The notes under the pieces: generated by a model
What the model saw: the letters and a program-made list of their open reading frames with translations, nothing else
The model's database searches: none
Told to the model about the DNA's origin: nothing
Program-made: the position numbers and the translations under genes
Shown here: piece after piece, positions 26,193-34,676 of the stretch
How positions within the stretch are numbered: position 1 is the first letter of the stretch
How the letters are laid out: each line of letters starts with the position of its first letter
Assembly (NCBI RefSeq): GCF_002855515.1
Contig: NZ_PKRP01000001.1
Span: 124,001 to 188,000 of the forward strand
DNA length: 64,000 bases
From: Rhizobium sp. TH135
Lineage (GTDB): Bacteria > Pseudomonadota > Alphaproteobacteria > Rhizobiales > Rhizobiaceae
Direction of reading: 5' to 3'

Positions 26193-26958
26193 GGCTAATT
26201 AAAAGCCACTGATCCTGAAAGCGATGCTGGTTACCCATAAGAAACATAAGGTCATTTGAGGGAATAGCGACTTCCAGCTTAGCGCGGAATTTATCTTCCC
26301 ACATGCTCCCGTAGTTGCTTTTGCAGTTCCAAAAAAGCGCACCCACTTCCCAGTCGACCAACTTGTGACGGAAAGAGACGTTTCCGGTTTCTGAAGCGCA
26401 TTCATATCGATAGTAGAAGTCAAATGGCAGCTTTCGCAGCCGCCGAATCGAATGCTTATCTTCATCGAATAACCCGCCTTGCTTCTGCTCTTGTGCAAGC
26501 TTGGCAATCTCATCGTCCGTCCAGTCCGGGTTGGAAACCGGCTCGATGTCGAGACCTAAAACACGGGTCGGCTTCAAAAGAGCCAATGAGCTTTGCGTCT
26601 CAGCCTGATGGGAAACGATATCATCGAAAGAACCAAACAACTTCAGCTTAGACAGCAGACCGCGCCTTGCCATCCATTCCTTTTTGGTCGGTACTGTCGC
26701 ACCCGGCAAAATGGTATCTACTTTGATCGAATAGCTCTCAGGACGATGATCACCTCGGGCCTTTTCAACCTTCGCGTCTATCCACTGCCATTTCCGAAAC
26801 TGATGCTCTTCCGCAATATGGCGAAAAGGAACTGGGAATAGTCTAATCAGGGCGCCACTTTCAAGCATCCCCGCGACGCAGGATGTTTCTGCGTACTTGC
26901 CGCTAGGCGACGGATATGTCTTGCAAAGGATTAGTATTTTCTGGTCGAAGACTGGCAT
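26152..26958 (-). CDS. Uncharacterised partner of DUF488
   Basis: A 268-residue soluble protein with no family I can name. Visible features: an N-terminal strand KILILCKTYPSPSGKYAETSCVAG, an RLFPVPFRHI segment, acidic RPESYSIKVD, and a C-terminal DWEVGALFWNCKSNYG stretch. GGAGGGG lies just before the ATG at 26958. Low GC like the DUF488 gene, with which it shares 41 bp at the 3' ends. The pair appears to have arrived together and may act together. Confidence 0.7.
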   Translation of the reverse strand: MPVFDQKILILCKTYPSPSGKYAETSCVAGMLESGALIRLFPVPFRHIAEEHQFRKWQWIDAKVEKARGDHRPESYSIKVDTILPGATVPTKKEWMARRGLLSKLKLFGSFDDIVSHQAETQSSLALLKPTRVLGLDIEPVSNPDWTDDEIAKLAQEQKQGGLFDEDKHSIRRLRKLPFDFYYRYECASETGNVSFRHKLVDWEVGALFWNCKSNYGSMWEDKFRAKLEVAIPSNDLMFLMGNQHRFQDQWLLISLIYPPHAKQGLLL

Positions 26959-26990
26959 CGCCCCTCCACAGCCATCTATATATTTCAAAC

Positions 26991-27260
26991 ATGCCCAAAT
27001 CGCCTTATGATTGCAAATATCAAATATTTGGCGGCGCGGAGATAGTAGGCTCCACCCATGCCAACATGAAGGAAATTCGGGTGCGGTTCGGGAAACAGGT
27101 CTGGCGTTTCGCCTTCGCCTTTGATCCGTCCCACAGCGCCATCATCCTCTGCGGCGGCGACAAGCAGGGCATGAGTCAGACGCTGTTTTACAAGACCGTG
27201 ATCCGCAAGGCCGATACCCGGTTTTCAGCCTGGCTCAAGCAGAAACGCAATGGACACTGA
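26991..27260 (+). pseudogene. 5'-truncated RelE/HigB-type toxin gene
   Basis: The C-terminal two thirds of a RelE/ParE-family toxin is intact: GSTHANMKEIRV, then WRFAFAFDP, AIILCGGDKQG, and LFYKTVIRKADTRFSAWL. Family members normally have about 40 more residues before GSTHANMKE; here that part is replaced by about 22 unrelated residues in low-GC DNA that is antisense to the start of the neighbouring gene. The toxin therefore looks decapitated by the insertion of the DUF488 cassette. It still overlaps its antitoxin gene by 11 bp. Confidence 0.7.
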
Positions 27261-27564
27261 CTGGAAAACACTGCGCGCAGAACTGCCCGACGACGTCCGC
27301 GCACGGCTCGATGCCAAGCGCAATGAGCGACGGCTGGGCAAGGCGCTGGCCGAGGTCCGCAAGGCCATGCAGGCCACCCAACAGGATGTCGCAGCCCGGG
27401 CCGGTATGACGCAGAACACCGTGTCGAAACTCGAACGCGCCGACGACGTGCTCCTCTCCTCCGTCGTCCGCTACATGCGCTCGATCGGCGGCGGCGTCGA
27501 ACTCGTGCTGAAGGCGCCAGATGGCAAGGAAAGCCGTGTCGATCTGACAACAGAAGCGAACTGA
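27250..27564 (+). CDS. XRE-family antitoxin
   Basis: A 104-residue protein with a helix-turn-helix: ATQQDVAARAGMTQNTVSKLERAD near residues 43-66. This is the usual antitoxin/repressor downstream of RelE/HigB-type toxins of this order. It has normal high GC and looks intact, although the toxin before it is truncated, so it may survive as an orphan regulator. Confidence 0.82.
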   Translation: MDTDWKTLRAELPDDVRARLDAKRNERRLGKALAEVRKAMQATQQDVAARAGMTQNTVSKLERADDVLLSSVVRYMRSIGGGVELVLKAPDGKESRVDLTTEAN

Positions 27565-27635
27565 GCATATCCACCCCGCCCCCACCATGGTACGAGGCCG
27601 CCACACACCACCCACACCCGCCGAGACACCCGCCC

Positions 27636-28139
27636 ATGCCCCCTGCCCTCCAAACCGACCTCACCGCCACGCTGCGTCCCCTCCTCACCGAACTCCACCA
27701 GTCCCCCGACCTCTTCCAGACCTGGGATGCCCATCTGGAGCTTGTCGCGGCCGGCGGTCTTGTGGTGGTGAAGTCGAAGCGGGCGAAGGGGCTGGTCGAC
27801 AGCCTGTTCTGGGGCCGGGCGCCGGGATCCTCGGAGAACAAGCAGTTGCCCGAGGCGACCGCCTTTGCCGCCATCGACCGTTTTCTCGGCCTCGGCGCCC
27901 ATCTCGCTCTGTCGGATGCGCTGCCCGAAGGTGCAGTGCTCGACGCGGCCTACCCCCACTGCGCGGTGAAGCTCTCCTATCGCAAGAAGGGCGCCCCGAA
28001 GGCGAGATCGCTGTCGATGATCTTCATCGGCTTCAACGACGAGGCAGAGGCGCTTGGCCATGCCGAGCGTTCAGGCGATGCACTGCCGCTGGTCAGGACT
28101 CGGCCTTTGATGGGCGAGCGCCTGCACGAATGGCGCTGA
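27636..28139 (+). CDS. Hypothetical protein
   Basis: A 167-residue soluble protein. Features: helical N-terminus (LRPLLTELHQSPDLFQTW), VVVKSKRAKGLVDSLFWGR, and a C-terminal KARSLSMIFIGF strand followed by DEAEALGHAERSG. Codon use is normal for the window. A different frame over the same DNA (27587-28159) is also open but is very Arg/Pro-rich and was not chosen. Family unknown. Confidence 0.6.
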   Translation: MPPALQTDLTATLRPLLTELHQSPDLFQTWDAHLELVAAGGLVVVKSKRAKGLVDSLFWGRAPGSSENKQLPEATAFAAIDRFLGLGAHLALSDALPEGAVLDAAYPHCAVKLSYRKKGAPKARSLSMIFIGFNDEAEALGHAERSGDALPLVRTRPLMGERLHEWR

Positions 28140-28220
28140 ATCAATCCCTCTTTGCCTGAGACAAGGGAACTTTTGGGCGTCCACGGGCTTTCTCCGCCAC
28201 GACAACGAAGGAGTTTCCCC

Positions 28221-28559
28221 ATGTCCGCCAAGTTCCTGCGCGCAGCCCTGGTCACCACGCTTGCCCTCGCCGGCCTTCCGCTCGCCGCGCCCTTTGCAGC
28301 CACCGCGTCGGCGCAGGGCGTCGAGTTTCGCATCGGCCCGGATGGCGTTCGCCCGATCATCCGCGAGCGTGACGTCGACCGCCGCGATCGCAACCGTGGC
28401 TGCAGCCCGCGCGAAGCCCGTGCCGCGGCTGCCGAAGAAGGCCTTCGCCGCGCCGAAGTGGTGCGCGTCACCGATCGCAGCGTGACCGTGCGCGGCTTTA
28501 CCCGCCGTGGCCCCGAGCAGATCCGCTTTGCCAATCGCCGTGGCTGCCCGATCATCTGA
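28221..28559 (+). CDS. Small exported basic protein
   Basis: A 112-residue protein with a signal peptide (MSAKFLRAALVTTLALAGL, then Ala-rich to about residue 32, cleavage near ASAQG). The mature part is short and basic with two cysteines, GCSPREARAAAAEEG and the terminal RRGCPII, probably one disulphide. AAGGAG before the ATG supports this start; a Rho-independent terminator follows. Likely periplasmic; function unknown. Confidence 0.75.
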   Translation: MSAKFLRAALVTTLALAGLPLAAPFAATASAQGVEFRIGPDGVRPIIRERDVDRRDRNRGCSPREARAAAAEEGLRRAEVVRVTDRSVTVRGFTRRGPEQIRFANRRGCPII

Positions 28560-28591
28560 TCGCAGCCTCTGAAGTCCAAGACATGAAAAAA

Positions 28592-28613
28592 GCCGCCGGA
28601 TCGCTCCGGCGGC
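28592..28613. terminator. Bidirectional Rho-independent terminator
   Basis: GCCGCCGGA, a 4-base loop and TCCGGCGGC, with A6 before and T6 after. It can end both the exported-protein gene on the plus strand and the clpP gene on the minus strand. Confidence 0.9.
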
Positions 28614-28640
28614 TTTTTTGTTTGTTGTCAGGCGAAAGCC

Positions 28641-29225
28641 TCAACCGATGTCGGCGTGGCTCTCGATGATACGGCCGACCAGGCCATAGGTGACGGCGTC
28701 TTCGGCGGAAAGCCAGTAGTCGCGGTCGATATCCTTGGCGATCTTCTCCTGGCTCTGGCCGGTGGCCTTCGCGTAGATCTTGATCAGGCGCTCGTTCATC
28801 TTGATGATTTCGCGGGCCTGGATCTCGATATCCGAGGCCATGCCGCGGGTGCCGCCAGACGGCTGGTGCATCAGGAAGCGGGTGTTCGGCAGGGCCAGAC
28901 GGCGTTCCTTCGGAACCGCGACGAAGATCAGCGAGCCGGCAGATGCCGCCCAGCCGGTCGCGATGATGAAGACCTTCGGCTTGATGAAGCGGATCATGTC
29001 ATGGATCGCGTCGCCGGCTTCCACATGGCCGCCCGGCGAGCAGACGAACACGCGGATGTCTTCATCGGAAGCGGCAGCGAGCGCGACGAGCTGCGTGCAG
29101 ACCTTCTGCGCCAGCTCCATGGTGATCCCGCCATAGATGAAGATCGAACGCGACTTGAAGAGGTTCGCTTCCGTTTCCTTGCCGATCGGCAGTTCCTTGC
29201 TCTTGTCGTCTTCGTCTTCGTTCAT
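28641..29225 (-). CDS. clpP: ATP-dependent Clp protease proteolytic subunit
   Basis: A 194-residue ClpP. The serine protease triad is readable: Ser95 in GWAASAGS, His120 in LMHQPSGG, and Asp169 in [11 protein letters not shown]. The N-terminus is acidic ([15 protein letters not shown]) and there is no transit or signal peptide. It would form the chamber for ClpA/ClpX substrates. No clpX is adjacent, so this is one of the extra, stand-alone ClpP paralogues that rhizobia carry. The start at 29225 was chosen for the family length; a GTG one codon up is possible. Confidence 0.93.
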   Translation of the reverse strand: MNEDEDDKSKELPIGKETEANLFKSRSIFIYGGITMELAQKVCTQLVALAAASDEDIRVFVCSPGGHVEAGDAIHDMIRFIKPKVFIIATGWAASAGSLIFVAVPKERRLALPNTRFLMHQPSGGTRGMASDIEIQAREIIKMNERLIKIYAKATGQSQEKIAKDIDRDYWLSAEDAVTYGLVGRIIESHADIG

Positions 29226-29411
29226 CACAGGGGACAGTCCTCGTTGGTTTGGCTTATCCGCACATAGTGCGTCTGCAGGCTTAAGACAATGCGGGAAAAA
29301 GACAAGCATGGAAGCGATGAACAGGAGGTTGACACACATGCTTCGCCACCCGGTGTTCAACACCCGTTCTTAATATTAGCGGGATAATCTGCCGCTGACG
29401 AAGGAGCCCCC

Positions 29412-30755
29412 ATGACGAACACCATCCGTCTTGCCGAATTGATCGAGGCACTCAGCCACGCGCTCGACATGACGGAAGGCCAGCCCGCCGGCCATTGCGT
29501 CCGCTGCTGCTTCATCGGCACGCGGATCGGCCAGGCGCTGGGCCTCGGTGAAGAGGCGCTGCGCGATCTTTATTACACGCTGCTCTTGAAGGATCTCGGC
29601 TGCTCATCCAACGCAGCCCGCATCTGCGAACTCTATCTGGCCGATGATCTGAAGTTCAAACACGACTTCAAGCTGGTCGATGGCTCCTTCCCGCAGATCC
29701 TCAAATTCGTGCTCTCGCACACCGGCATGGAAGCGGGCCTCGCCGAACGCTTCCGCGGCATTCTCAACATTTTCAAGAATGGCGGCGAGATCACGACCAG
29801 CCTGATCCAGACACGCTGCCAGCGCGGCGCCGAGATTGCCCGCCAGATGCGCTTCTCCGAAGAAGTGGCAAAGGGCATTCTCGATCTCGACGAACATGTC
29901 GATGGCGGCGGCCAGCCACAGGGGCTGAAGGGCACGGAAATCCACCTCTTTGCCCGCATCGCCCTGATGGCGCAGGTCATCGACGTCTTCTTCGTCCACC
30001 AGGGGCCGGAGGCCGCCCTTACCGAAATCCGCAAGCGCGCCGGCGGCTGGTTCGATCCCGAGATCGTCACGGTCTTCGAAACGCTCGCCACGCCCGTCTT
30101 CTTCGCCGAACTCGGCGCGGACAATCTGGAAGCCTATGTGCTGGCGCTCGAACCCGGCCGTCAGGCCATCCTCGCAGACGAGGACTATCTCGACGACATC
30201 GCCGCCGGCTTTGCCCGCGTCATCGATGCCAAGAGCCCCTATACGTCAGGCCATAGCGACCGCGTCGCCCTCTTCACCGACCTGATCGCCGAGGAGCTCG
30301 GCATGCCCTCGGCAGAGCGCCGCCGCCTGAAGCGTGCCGCCCTCCTGCATGACATCGGCAAGCTCGGCGTCTCCAACAGCGTGCTCGACAAGCCGGGCCG
30401 GCTCGAGGGCGAGGAGTGGGAGCAGATGAAGCGCCACGCGGAATTCTCCGAGACCATCCTCTCGCGCATCGCAGCATTCGCCGATCTCGCCTTGATCGGC
30501 GGCGCCCATCACGAAAAGCTCGATGGTTCCGGCTATCCGCGAGGCCTCAAAGGCGACCAGATCTCCTTCGAGACCCGCATCGTCGCAACCGCTGACGTCT
30601 TCGATGCACTAACCGCCGACCGCCCCTATCGTGCGGCTATGCCGGTCGCAAAAGCGCTTGCCATCCTCTGGGAGGGGGCGGGCCGTCACCATGACGAGAC
30701 CTGCATCGCCGCCCTGGAACGGGCGCTTGCCCGGGCAGAACTCAAGGCAGCGTGA
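29412..30755 (+). CDS. Tandem HD-GYP phosphohydrolase
   Basis: A 447-residue protein made of two HD-GYP-like halves. The C-terminal half (from about residue 260) is complete: LLHDIGKLGVS and HHEKLDGSGYPRGLKGDQI hold the HD and GYP motifs of c-di-GMP phosphodiesterases. In the N-terminal half the matching sites have decayed: LLLKDLGCSS replaces the HD motif and DEHVDGGGQPQGLKG replaces HHE..DGSGYP. The first half may serve as a regulatory or dimerisation domain. GAAGGAG stands before the ATG. No membrane segments. Confidence 0.92.
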   Translation: MTNTIRLAELIEALSHALDMTEGQPAGHCVRCCFIGTRIGQALGLGEEALRDLYYTLLLKDLGCSSNAARICELYLADDLKFKHDFKLVDGSFPQILKFVLSHTGMEAGLAERFRGILNIFKNGGEITTSLIQTRCQRGAEIARQMRFSEEVAKGILDLDEHVDGGGQPQGLKGTEIHLFARIALMAQVIDVFFVHQGPEAALTEIRKRAGGWFDPEIVTVFETLATPVFFAELGADNLEAYVLALEPGRQAILADEDYLDDIAAGFARVIDAKSPYTSGHSDRVALFTDLIAEELGMPSAERRRLKRAALLHDIGKLGVSNSVLDKPGRLEGEEWEQMKRHAEFSETILSRIAAFADLALIGGAHHEKLDGSGYPRGLKGDQISFETRIVATADVFDALTADRPYRAAMPVAKALAILWEGAGRHHDETCIAALERALARAELKAA

Positions 30756-30770
30756 AAGTGCCGAAACCAA

Positions 30771-31271
30771 TTAGGGAATTTCCGATATTCCTGGAGGTGT
30801 GATCTGGGAGTGCAGACCGGTGGTCACCTGCAGGGTAAAGTGATCAGTGCCCTTTTGCGGCTCGTCATCACCAAGCCCGATCGAGAGAACCGTCGAAGAC
30901 TGCTGCCACTCGGCAACGATTTCCAGACCACCTTCGCGCGACGGCTGGATATGCCCACGCCACTGCGTCTCCATGGGACAGTCGGCGACGCCGTTGCGCC
31001 AGCTCACCTGAAAGGCGATCGTCTCGTCCACCATCCGCCCGCTGAGCTCATAGGGAATGCCGCGACAGCCCTTGCCGGGTGCGTTGTTAACGAAATAGCC
31101 CTGCAGCAACCCGTCGCGCCCGCGATCCAGCACCATCACCGAGCCGTGCCTGTTGACCCAGGTGGAGGTACCCGCGGCGATATCGAGAGGCAAGCGCCCC
31201 TCGCCGCGCGGCGCCGCCAGCAAGACGGTCGGCCAGAGAACCGATGCAAACAACAATGCAACCACTGTCAT
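30771..31271 (-). CDS. Avidin-family biotin-binding protein (rhizavidin-like)
   Basis: A 166-residue exported protein: signal peptide to about residue 21 (ending LLAAP), then one avidin beta-barrel. Its motifs line up with rhizavidin of Rhizobium etli: STWVNRHGSVM (Trp38, Asn40, Ser44), LQGYFVN (Tyr59), GCRGIPYELSG (Cys69), IAFQVSWRN (Trp91), DCPMETQW (Cys98, Thr102, Trp104), EIVAEW and GTDHF (Asp143). The two cysteines match the disulphide of dimeric avidins. Some loop residues that contact biotin differ (PMET where rhizavidin has NSAT). Start at 31271 follows GGGAGGG. Convergent with the HD-GYP gene. Confidence 0.82.
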   Translation of the reverse strand: MTVVALLFASVLWPTVLLAAPRGEGRLPLDIAAGTSTWVNRHGSVMVLDRGRDGLLQGYFVNNAPGKGCRGIPYELSGRMVDETIAFQVSWRNGVADCPMETQWRGHIQPSREGGLEIVAEWQQSSTVLSIGLGDDEPQKGTDHFTLQVTTGLHSQITPPGISEIP

Positions 31272-31367
31272 GCCAACCCTCCCGAAGTATCCGCGAATCA
31301 ATATCAACACATGGTTGATTAAGAATTTATGGATATAGCGATGAATCGGTCGCGTTTCCTCGGGCTG

Positions 31368-31799
31368 TCACCGGGCGATGCGCGTCGAGAGGATGATCGA
31401 CGACAGCGTCCGCTCGACACCCGAGAGCTCGCCGATCCGGTCGATCAGGCGATCGAGTTCCGAGATCGACGGCGCAGCGACAATGGCGATCAGGTCGTAA
31501 GGGCCGTTGACGGAATAGAGCGCAGACACCTCGCGGATCGCGTTGAGCTCCGCAGTGACAGCGGACAGCGCCTTGGGCGCGATCGTGATCATCACATGTG
31601 CCCGGATCAGCCCGCTCTGATAGGCATCCGACAGCCGCACCTGATAGCCGGCAATGACCCCCTGCCCCTCCAGGCGCTCAAGCCGCGCCTGGACGGTCGT
31701 GCGCGACAGATCGAGCCGCCGGGCAAGTTCGGCCACCGGCATGCGGGCGTTTTCCGAAAGCAGGGACAGTAGCTCCCGATCCTTGTCACTGATCTGCAT
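31368..31799 (-). CDS. Lrp/AsnC-family transcriptional regulator
   Basis: A 143-residue regulator. Helix-turn-helix: MPVAELARRLDLSRTTVQARLERLEGQGVI near residues 20-49, then the RAM ligand-binding domain with SALYSVNGPYDLIAIVAA. Start at 31799 has AAGGA at proper distance; an ATG three codons earlier has none. It is divergent from a saccharopine-dehydrogenase-like gene, which is its likely target, with an amino acid (lysine or a related one) as effector by inference. Confidence 0.93.
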   Translation of the reverse strand: MQISDKDRELLSLLSENARMPVAELARRLDLSRTTVQARLERLEGQGVIAGYQVRLSDAYQSGLIRAHVMITIAPKALSAVTAELNAIREVSALYSVNGPYDLIAIVAAPSISELDRLIDRIGELSGVERTLSSIILSTRIAR

Positions 31800-31950
31800 T
31801 TCGCCCATTCCTTACGTCGATCTGTTCATATGGATACTGCATATTGGACATATCGTCACTTGGAATCGACATGCACCGCAGCCACACTGGTGGGATCAGT
31901 GAAAACAGGCTCGTGTCACACGGGCTCTCATGCATGCGAGGGGCAAATCC
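31800..31950. promoter_or_regulatory. Divergent Lrp / dehydrogenase control region
   Basis: A 151-bp spacer with an AT-rich core at about 31828-31856 that holds three phased CATAT elements (CATATGG, CATATTGG, ACATATCG). Repeated AT-rich half-sites about one helical turn apart fit binding by an Lrp octamer. Both promoters must lie here. Confidence 0.45.
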
Positions 31951-33054
31951 ATGAAACACGTCACCATCATCGGCGCCGGCAAGATTGGCGGAGCGATTGC
32001 GCGCATGCTGGCTGAGACCGGAGACTATCAGGTTACCGTCGCCGATCGCAGCGCCGAACAGCTGTCCAAGCTCGACGCCCATCCGGCGGTCAAGACCGCT
32101 GAAATCGATATCGCCGATGCCGCCGCCCTCGACAGCCTGCTCTCCGGCCAATTCGCCGTGCTCTCCGCCGCCCCCTTCCACCTGACCGGCGCGATTGCCG
32201 AAAGTGCAGCCCGCACCGCGACCCACTATCTCGACCTGACCGAGGATGTCGCCACCACCCGCCATGTCGAAGACCTCGCCCGCGGCGGCCGTTCCGCCTT
32301 CATCCCGCAATGCGGCCTTGCGCCCGGCTTCATCTCGATCGTCGCGCATGACCTCACCAAACATTTCGAGACACTGGATACGGTCCGCATGCGCGTCGGC
32401 GCGCTGCCGCAATACCCGTCGAATGCGCTCAACTACAATCTGACCTGGTCGACCGACGGGCTGATCAACGAATACATCGAGCCCTGCGAGGCGATCGTCG
32501 AAGGCAAGCTGTCTGTCGTGCCGGCCATGGAAGAGCGCGAGGAATTCTCCCTCGACGGCGTGACCTACGAGGCCTTCAACACCTCGGGTGGCCTTGGCAC
32601 CCTGGCCAAGACGCTGGAAGGCCGCGTGCGCACGATGAACTACCGTACCATCCGTTATCCGGGCCACCAGGCGATCATCAAGGCTCTTCTGAACGACTTC
32701 AACCTGAAGAACCGCCGCGACGTGCTGAAGGACCTGTTCGAAAACGCGCTGCCCGCCACCATGCAGGATGTCGTCGTCATCTTCGTCACCGTCTGCGGCT
32801 GGAAGGACGGTCGTTACCTGCAGGAAACCTATGCCAACAAGGTCTATGCCGGTGTGGTCGCTGCCAAGAAGATGAGCGCCATCCAGATCACCACGGCCGC
32901 CGGCATCTGCACGGTTCTCGATCTGCTCGCCGACGGCACGCTGCCGCAGGCCGGTTTCGTGCGCCAGGAAGAAATCGGCCTCGAAGCCTTCCTTGCGAAC
33001 CGCTTCGGCCGGGTATATGACCCCGAGGTGATGAAGGTCGCCAAGGCGAGCTAA
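31951..33054 (+). CDS. Saccharopine dehydrogenase-like / lysine dehydrogenase-like oxidoreductase
   Basis: A 367-residue NAD(P)-binding protein. Rossmann motif VTIIGAGKIGGAIARML at residues 4-20, the HYLDLTED motif, and CGLAPGFISIVAHDL (the catalytic-domain loop of the family). Enzymes of this group include lysine 6-dehydrogenase and saccharopine reductases. The divergent Lrp regulator supports an amino-acid catabolic role. GAGGGG precedes the ATG at 31951. It is a distant relative of the carboxynorspermidine synthase at 24.3 kb but not a duplicate. Confidence 0.82.
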   Translation: MKHVTIIGAGKIGGAIARMLAETGDYQVTVADRSAEQLSKLDAHPAVKTAEIDIADAAALDSLLSGQFAVLSAAPFHLTGAIAESAARTATHYLDLTEDVATTRHVEDLARGGRSAFIPQCGLAPGFISIVAHDLTKHFETLDTVRMRVGALPQYPSNALNYNLTWSTDGLINEYIEPCEAIVEGKLSVVPAMEEREEFSLDGVTYEAFNTSGGLGTLAKTLEGRVRTMNYRTIRYPGHQAIIKALLNDFNLKNRRDVLKDLFENALPATMQDVVVIFVTVCGWKDGRYLQETYANKVYAGVVAAKKMSAIQITTAAGICTVLDLLADGTLPQAGFVRQEEIGLEAFLANRFGRVYDPEVMKVAKAS

Positions 33055-33073
33055 GAATTCTCCGGGGGGAGGC

Positions 33074-33122
33074 AGGACCGGAAGGTCCTCGAGGGGCGGT
33101 TCGTCTGACGGCGGACCGCCCC
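33074..33122 (+). terminator. Paired hairpins after the dehydrogenase gene
   Basis: Two stems in a row: AGGACC-GGAA-GGTCCT (33074-33089) and GGGGCGGT, a 14-base loop, ACCGCCCC (33093-33122). No T run follows, so termination may depend on Rho; they could also protect the 3' end. Confidence 0.5.
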
Positions 33123-33292
33123 TATCGCGTTCCCGGCACGGCATCCGCCACCCACTACCGTCGAAACAAGTTGATCATCGAGATACACTGTTTCTTTAGC
33201 CACCTAAGTTAGGATATCCTCATTCTTGGATCTCCTGAAGCAGCGCGGCGCAGAGGTTCGATCCAGAGCCTTTTGGCACGATTGGGCGGGAC

Positions 33293-34657
33293 ATGATCGG
33301 AAAGGGCAGTCAGGAGCACAAGGTCGCTCGGGTGATCCGCGTCTATCAGGCCGTGTCGCTCGCAGTGGCTGCCTTCGCCCTTTTCTGGACCGTCATCTTC
33401 TTCGTCAATGGCCGCCCGATGATGGCGCTGGCCGAACTCTTCCCCGTCGTAGCCGCCCTCATCTGCTTTGCCCTGGTCACCCGCGGCCGGCTTGATCTCT
33501 TCCTGCTCGTTGCACAATTCAGCTTCCTGATCTTCGTCATCGCCTTCTGCCTGATGTTTGACGTGCCGCAAAATGGCGCACCGCGCGTCACCCATCTCTT
33601 CCTGCCGGTGCTCGGCATGCTCGCCTATATCAACCACCTGCGTCGCCCCTCGCGCCTGCAGCTGTCAGTCATTGCCGCGAGCCTCGTGGCCTTCGTCGTC
33701 CTCCATGCGGCAGATCTGCGCCTGCCCTTCGCCCAGCCGATCCCGCCGGAACTGCATCGCTACGGCATGTGGCTCAACCCGGCGATGGCAGCCCTGATCT
33801 TCTGCGGCGCGATCTATATGCTGCAGCGGCGTCTCTCCGCCCCGCGCGGCATCGCCCGCGATCTGCTGGCTGCGCTTCGGCACGGTGAACTCACCCTCGC
33901 CTACCAGCCCCAGACCGATCGGCAGGGCAAGGTTCTGGGCGCCGAAGCCCTGCTGCGCTGGAACCACCCGACCCGCGGCCCCATCTCTCCCGCCACTTTC
34001 ATTCCAGCTGCCGAGGAAATGGGCCTGATGCCGATCGTCGGCACCTATGTTCTCGAACAGGCCCTGGAAACTCTCGTCCGCTGGCAGGCCGACCCGCAGC
34101 TCAGCGCCCTCAGGCTCTCGGTCAACGTCAGCGCCAGCCAGTTCAACGAGGATGATTTCGAGACGACTCTGCGCGACCTCATCACCCGCTACAACATCGA
34201 CCCGACACGACTGAGGCTGGAGCTTACCGAAAGCGTGCTGATCGCCGGCCTTGAACCGGTCGCGGAAAAGATGGCGGCCCTGAAAGCGCTCGGTCTGACC
34301 TTCTCGCTCGACGATTTCGGAACCGGCTTCTCCTCACTCGCCTATCTGCGCCGCCTGCCAGTAAGCGAGCTCAAGATCGACCGCAGCTTCGTCGCCACGG
34401 TCGCCGATAACGATCGCGATGCAGCCCTCGTCCGCTCGATCCGGGCAATCGCCACCGATCTTGGCCTCGAAACCGTGGCGGAAGGCGTGGAAACCCCAGC
34501 CCAGCTCGCCTTCCTCGAAGCAACCGGCTGTCGGATCTTCCAGGGCTATCTCTTCGGCCGGCCGATGCCGCTGGCCGATTTCGAACTGTCCGTCGTCGCG
34601 CCTCAGCCGCAAGCCACGGCATCGCAGCGCCCCTCCCCGCGCCTCGCCGCCGGCTGA
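33293..34657 (+). CDS. Membrane EAL-domain c-di-GMP phosphodiesterase
   Basis: A 454-residue protein: about six membrane helices up to residue 180, then an EAL domain without a GGDEF partner. Active-site motifs are intact: [11 protein letters not shown] (EAL), [20 protein letters not shown] (DDFGTG metal site), IDRSFV and ETVAEGVET. It should break down c-di-GMP. The membrane part looks like an uncharacterised sensor. GGGCGGG is just before the ATG. It ends 19 bp from the stop of the convergent aldehyde dehydrogenase. Confidence 0.93.
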   Translation: MIGKGSQEHKVARVIRVYQAVSLAVAAFALFWTVIFFVNGRPMMALAELFPVVAALICFALVTRGRLDLFLLVAQFSFLIFVIAFCLMFDVPQNGAPRVTHLFLPVLGMLAYINHLRRPSRLQLSVIAASLVAFVVLHAADLRLPFAQPIPPELHRYGMWLNPAMAALIFCGAIYMLQRRLSAPRGIARDLLAALRHGELTLAYQPQTDRQGKVLGAEALLRWNHPTRGPISPATFIPAAEEMGLMPIVGTYVLEQALETLVRWQADPQLSALRLSVNVSASQFNEDDFETTLRDLITRYNIDPTRLRLELTESVLIAGLEPVAEKMAALKALGLTFSLDDFGTGFSSLAYLRRLPVSELKIDRSFVATVADNDRDAALVRSIRAIATDLGLETVAEGVETPAQLAFLEATGCRIFQGYLFGRPMPLADFELSVVAPQPQATASQRPSPRLAAG

Positions 34658-34676
34658 GCGGCGGCAACGCACATCG

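Noticed and set aside
27587-28159. An alternative 190-codon frame over the hypothetical gene at 27636
   Set aside because: Extremely Arg/Pro-rich, while the chosen frame has a normal protein composition.
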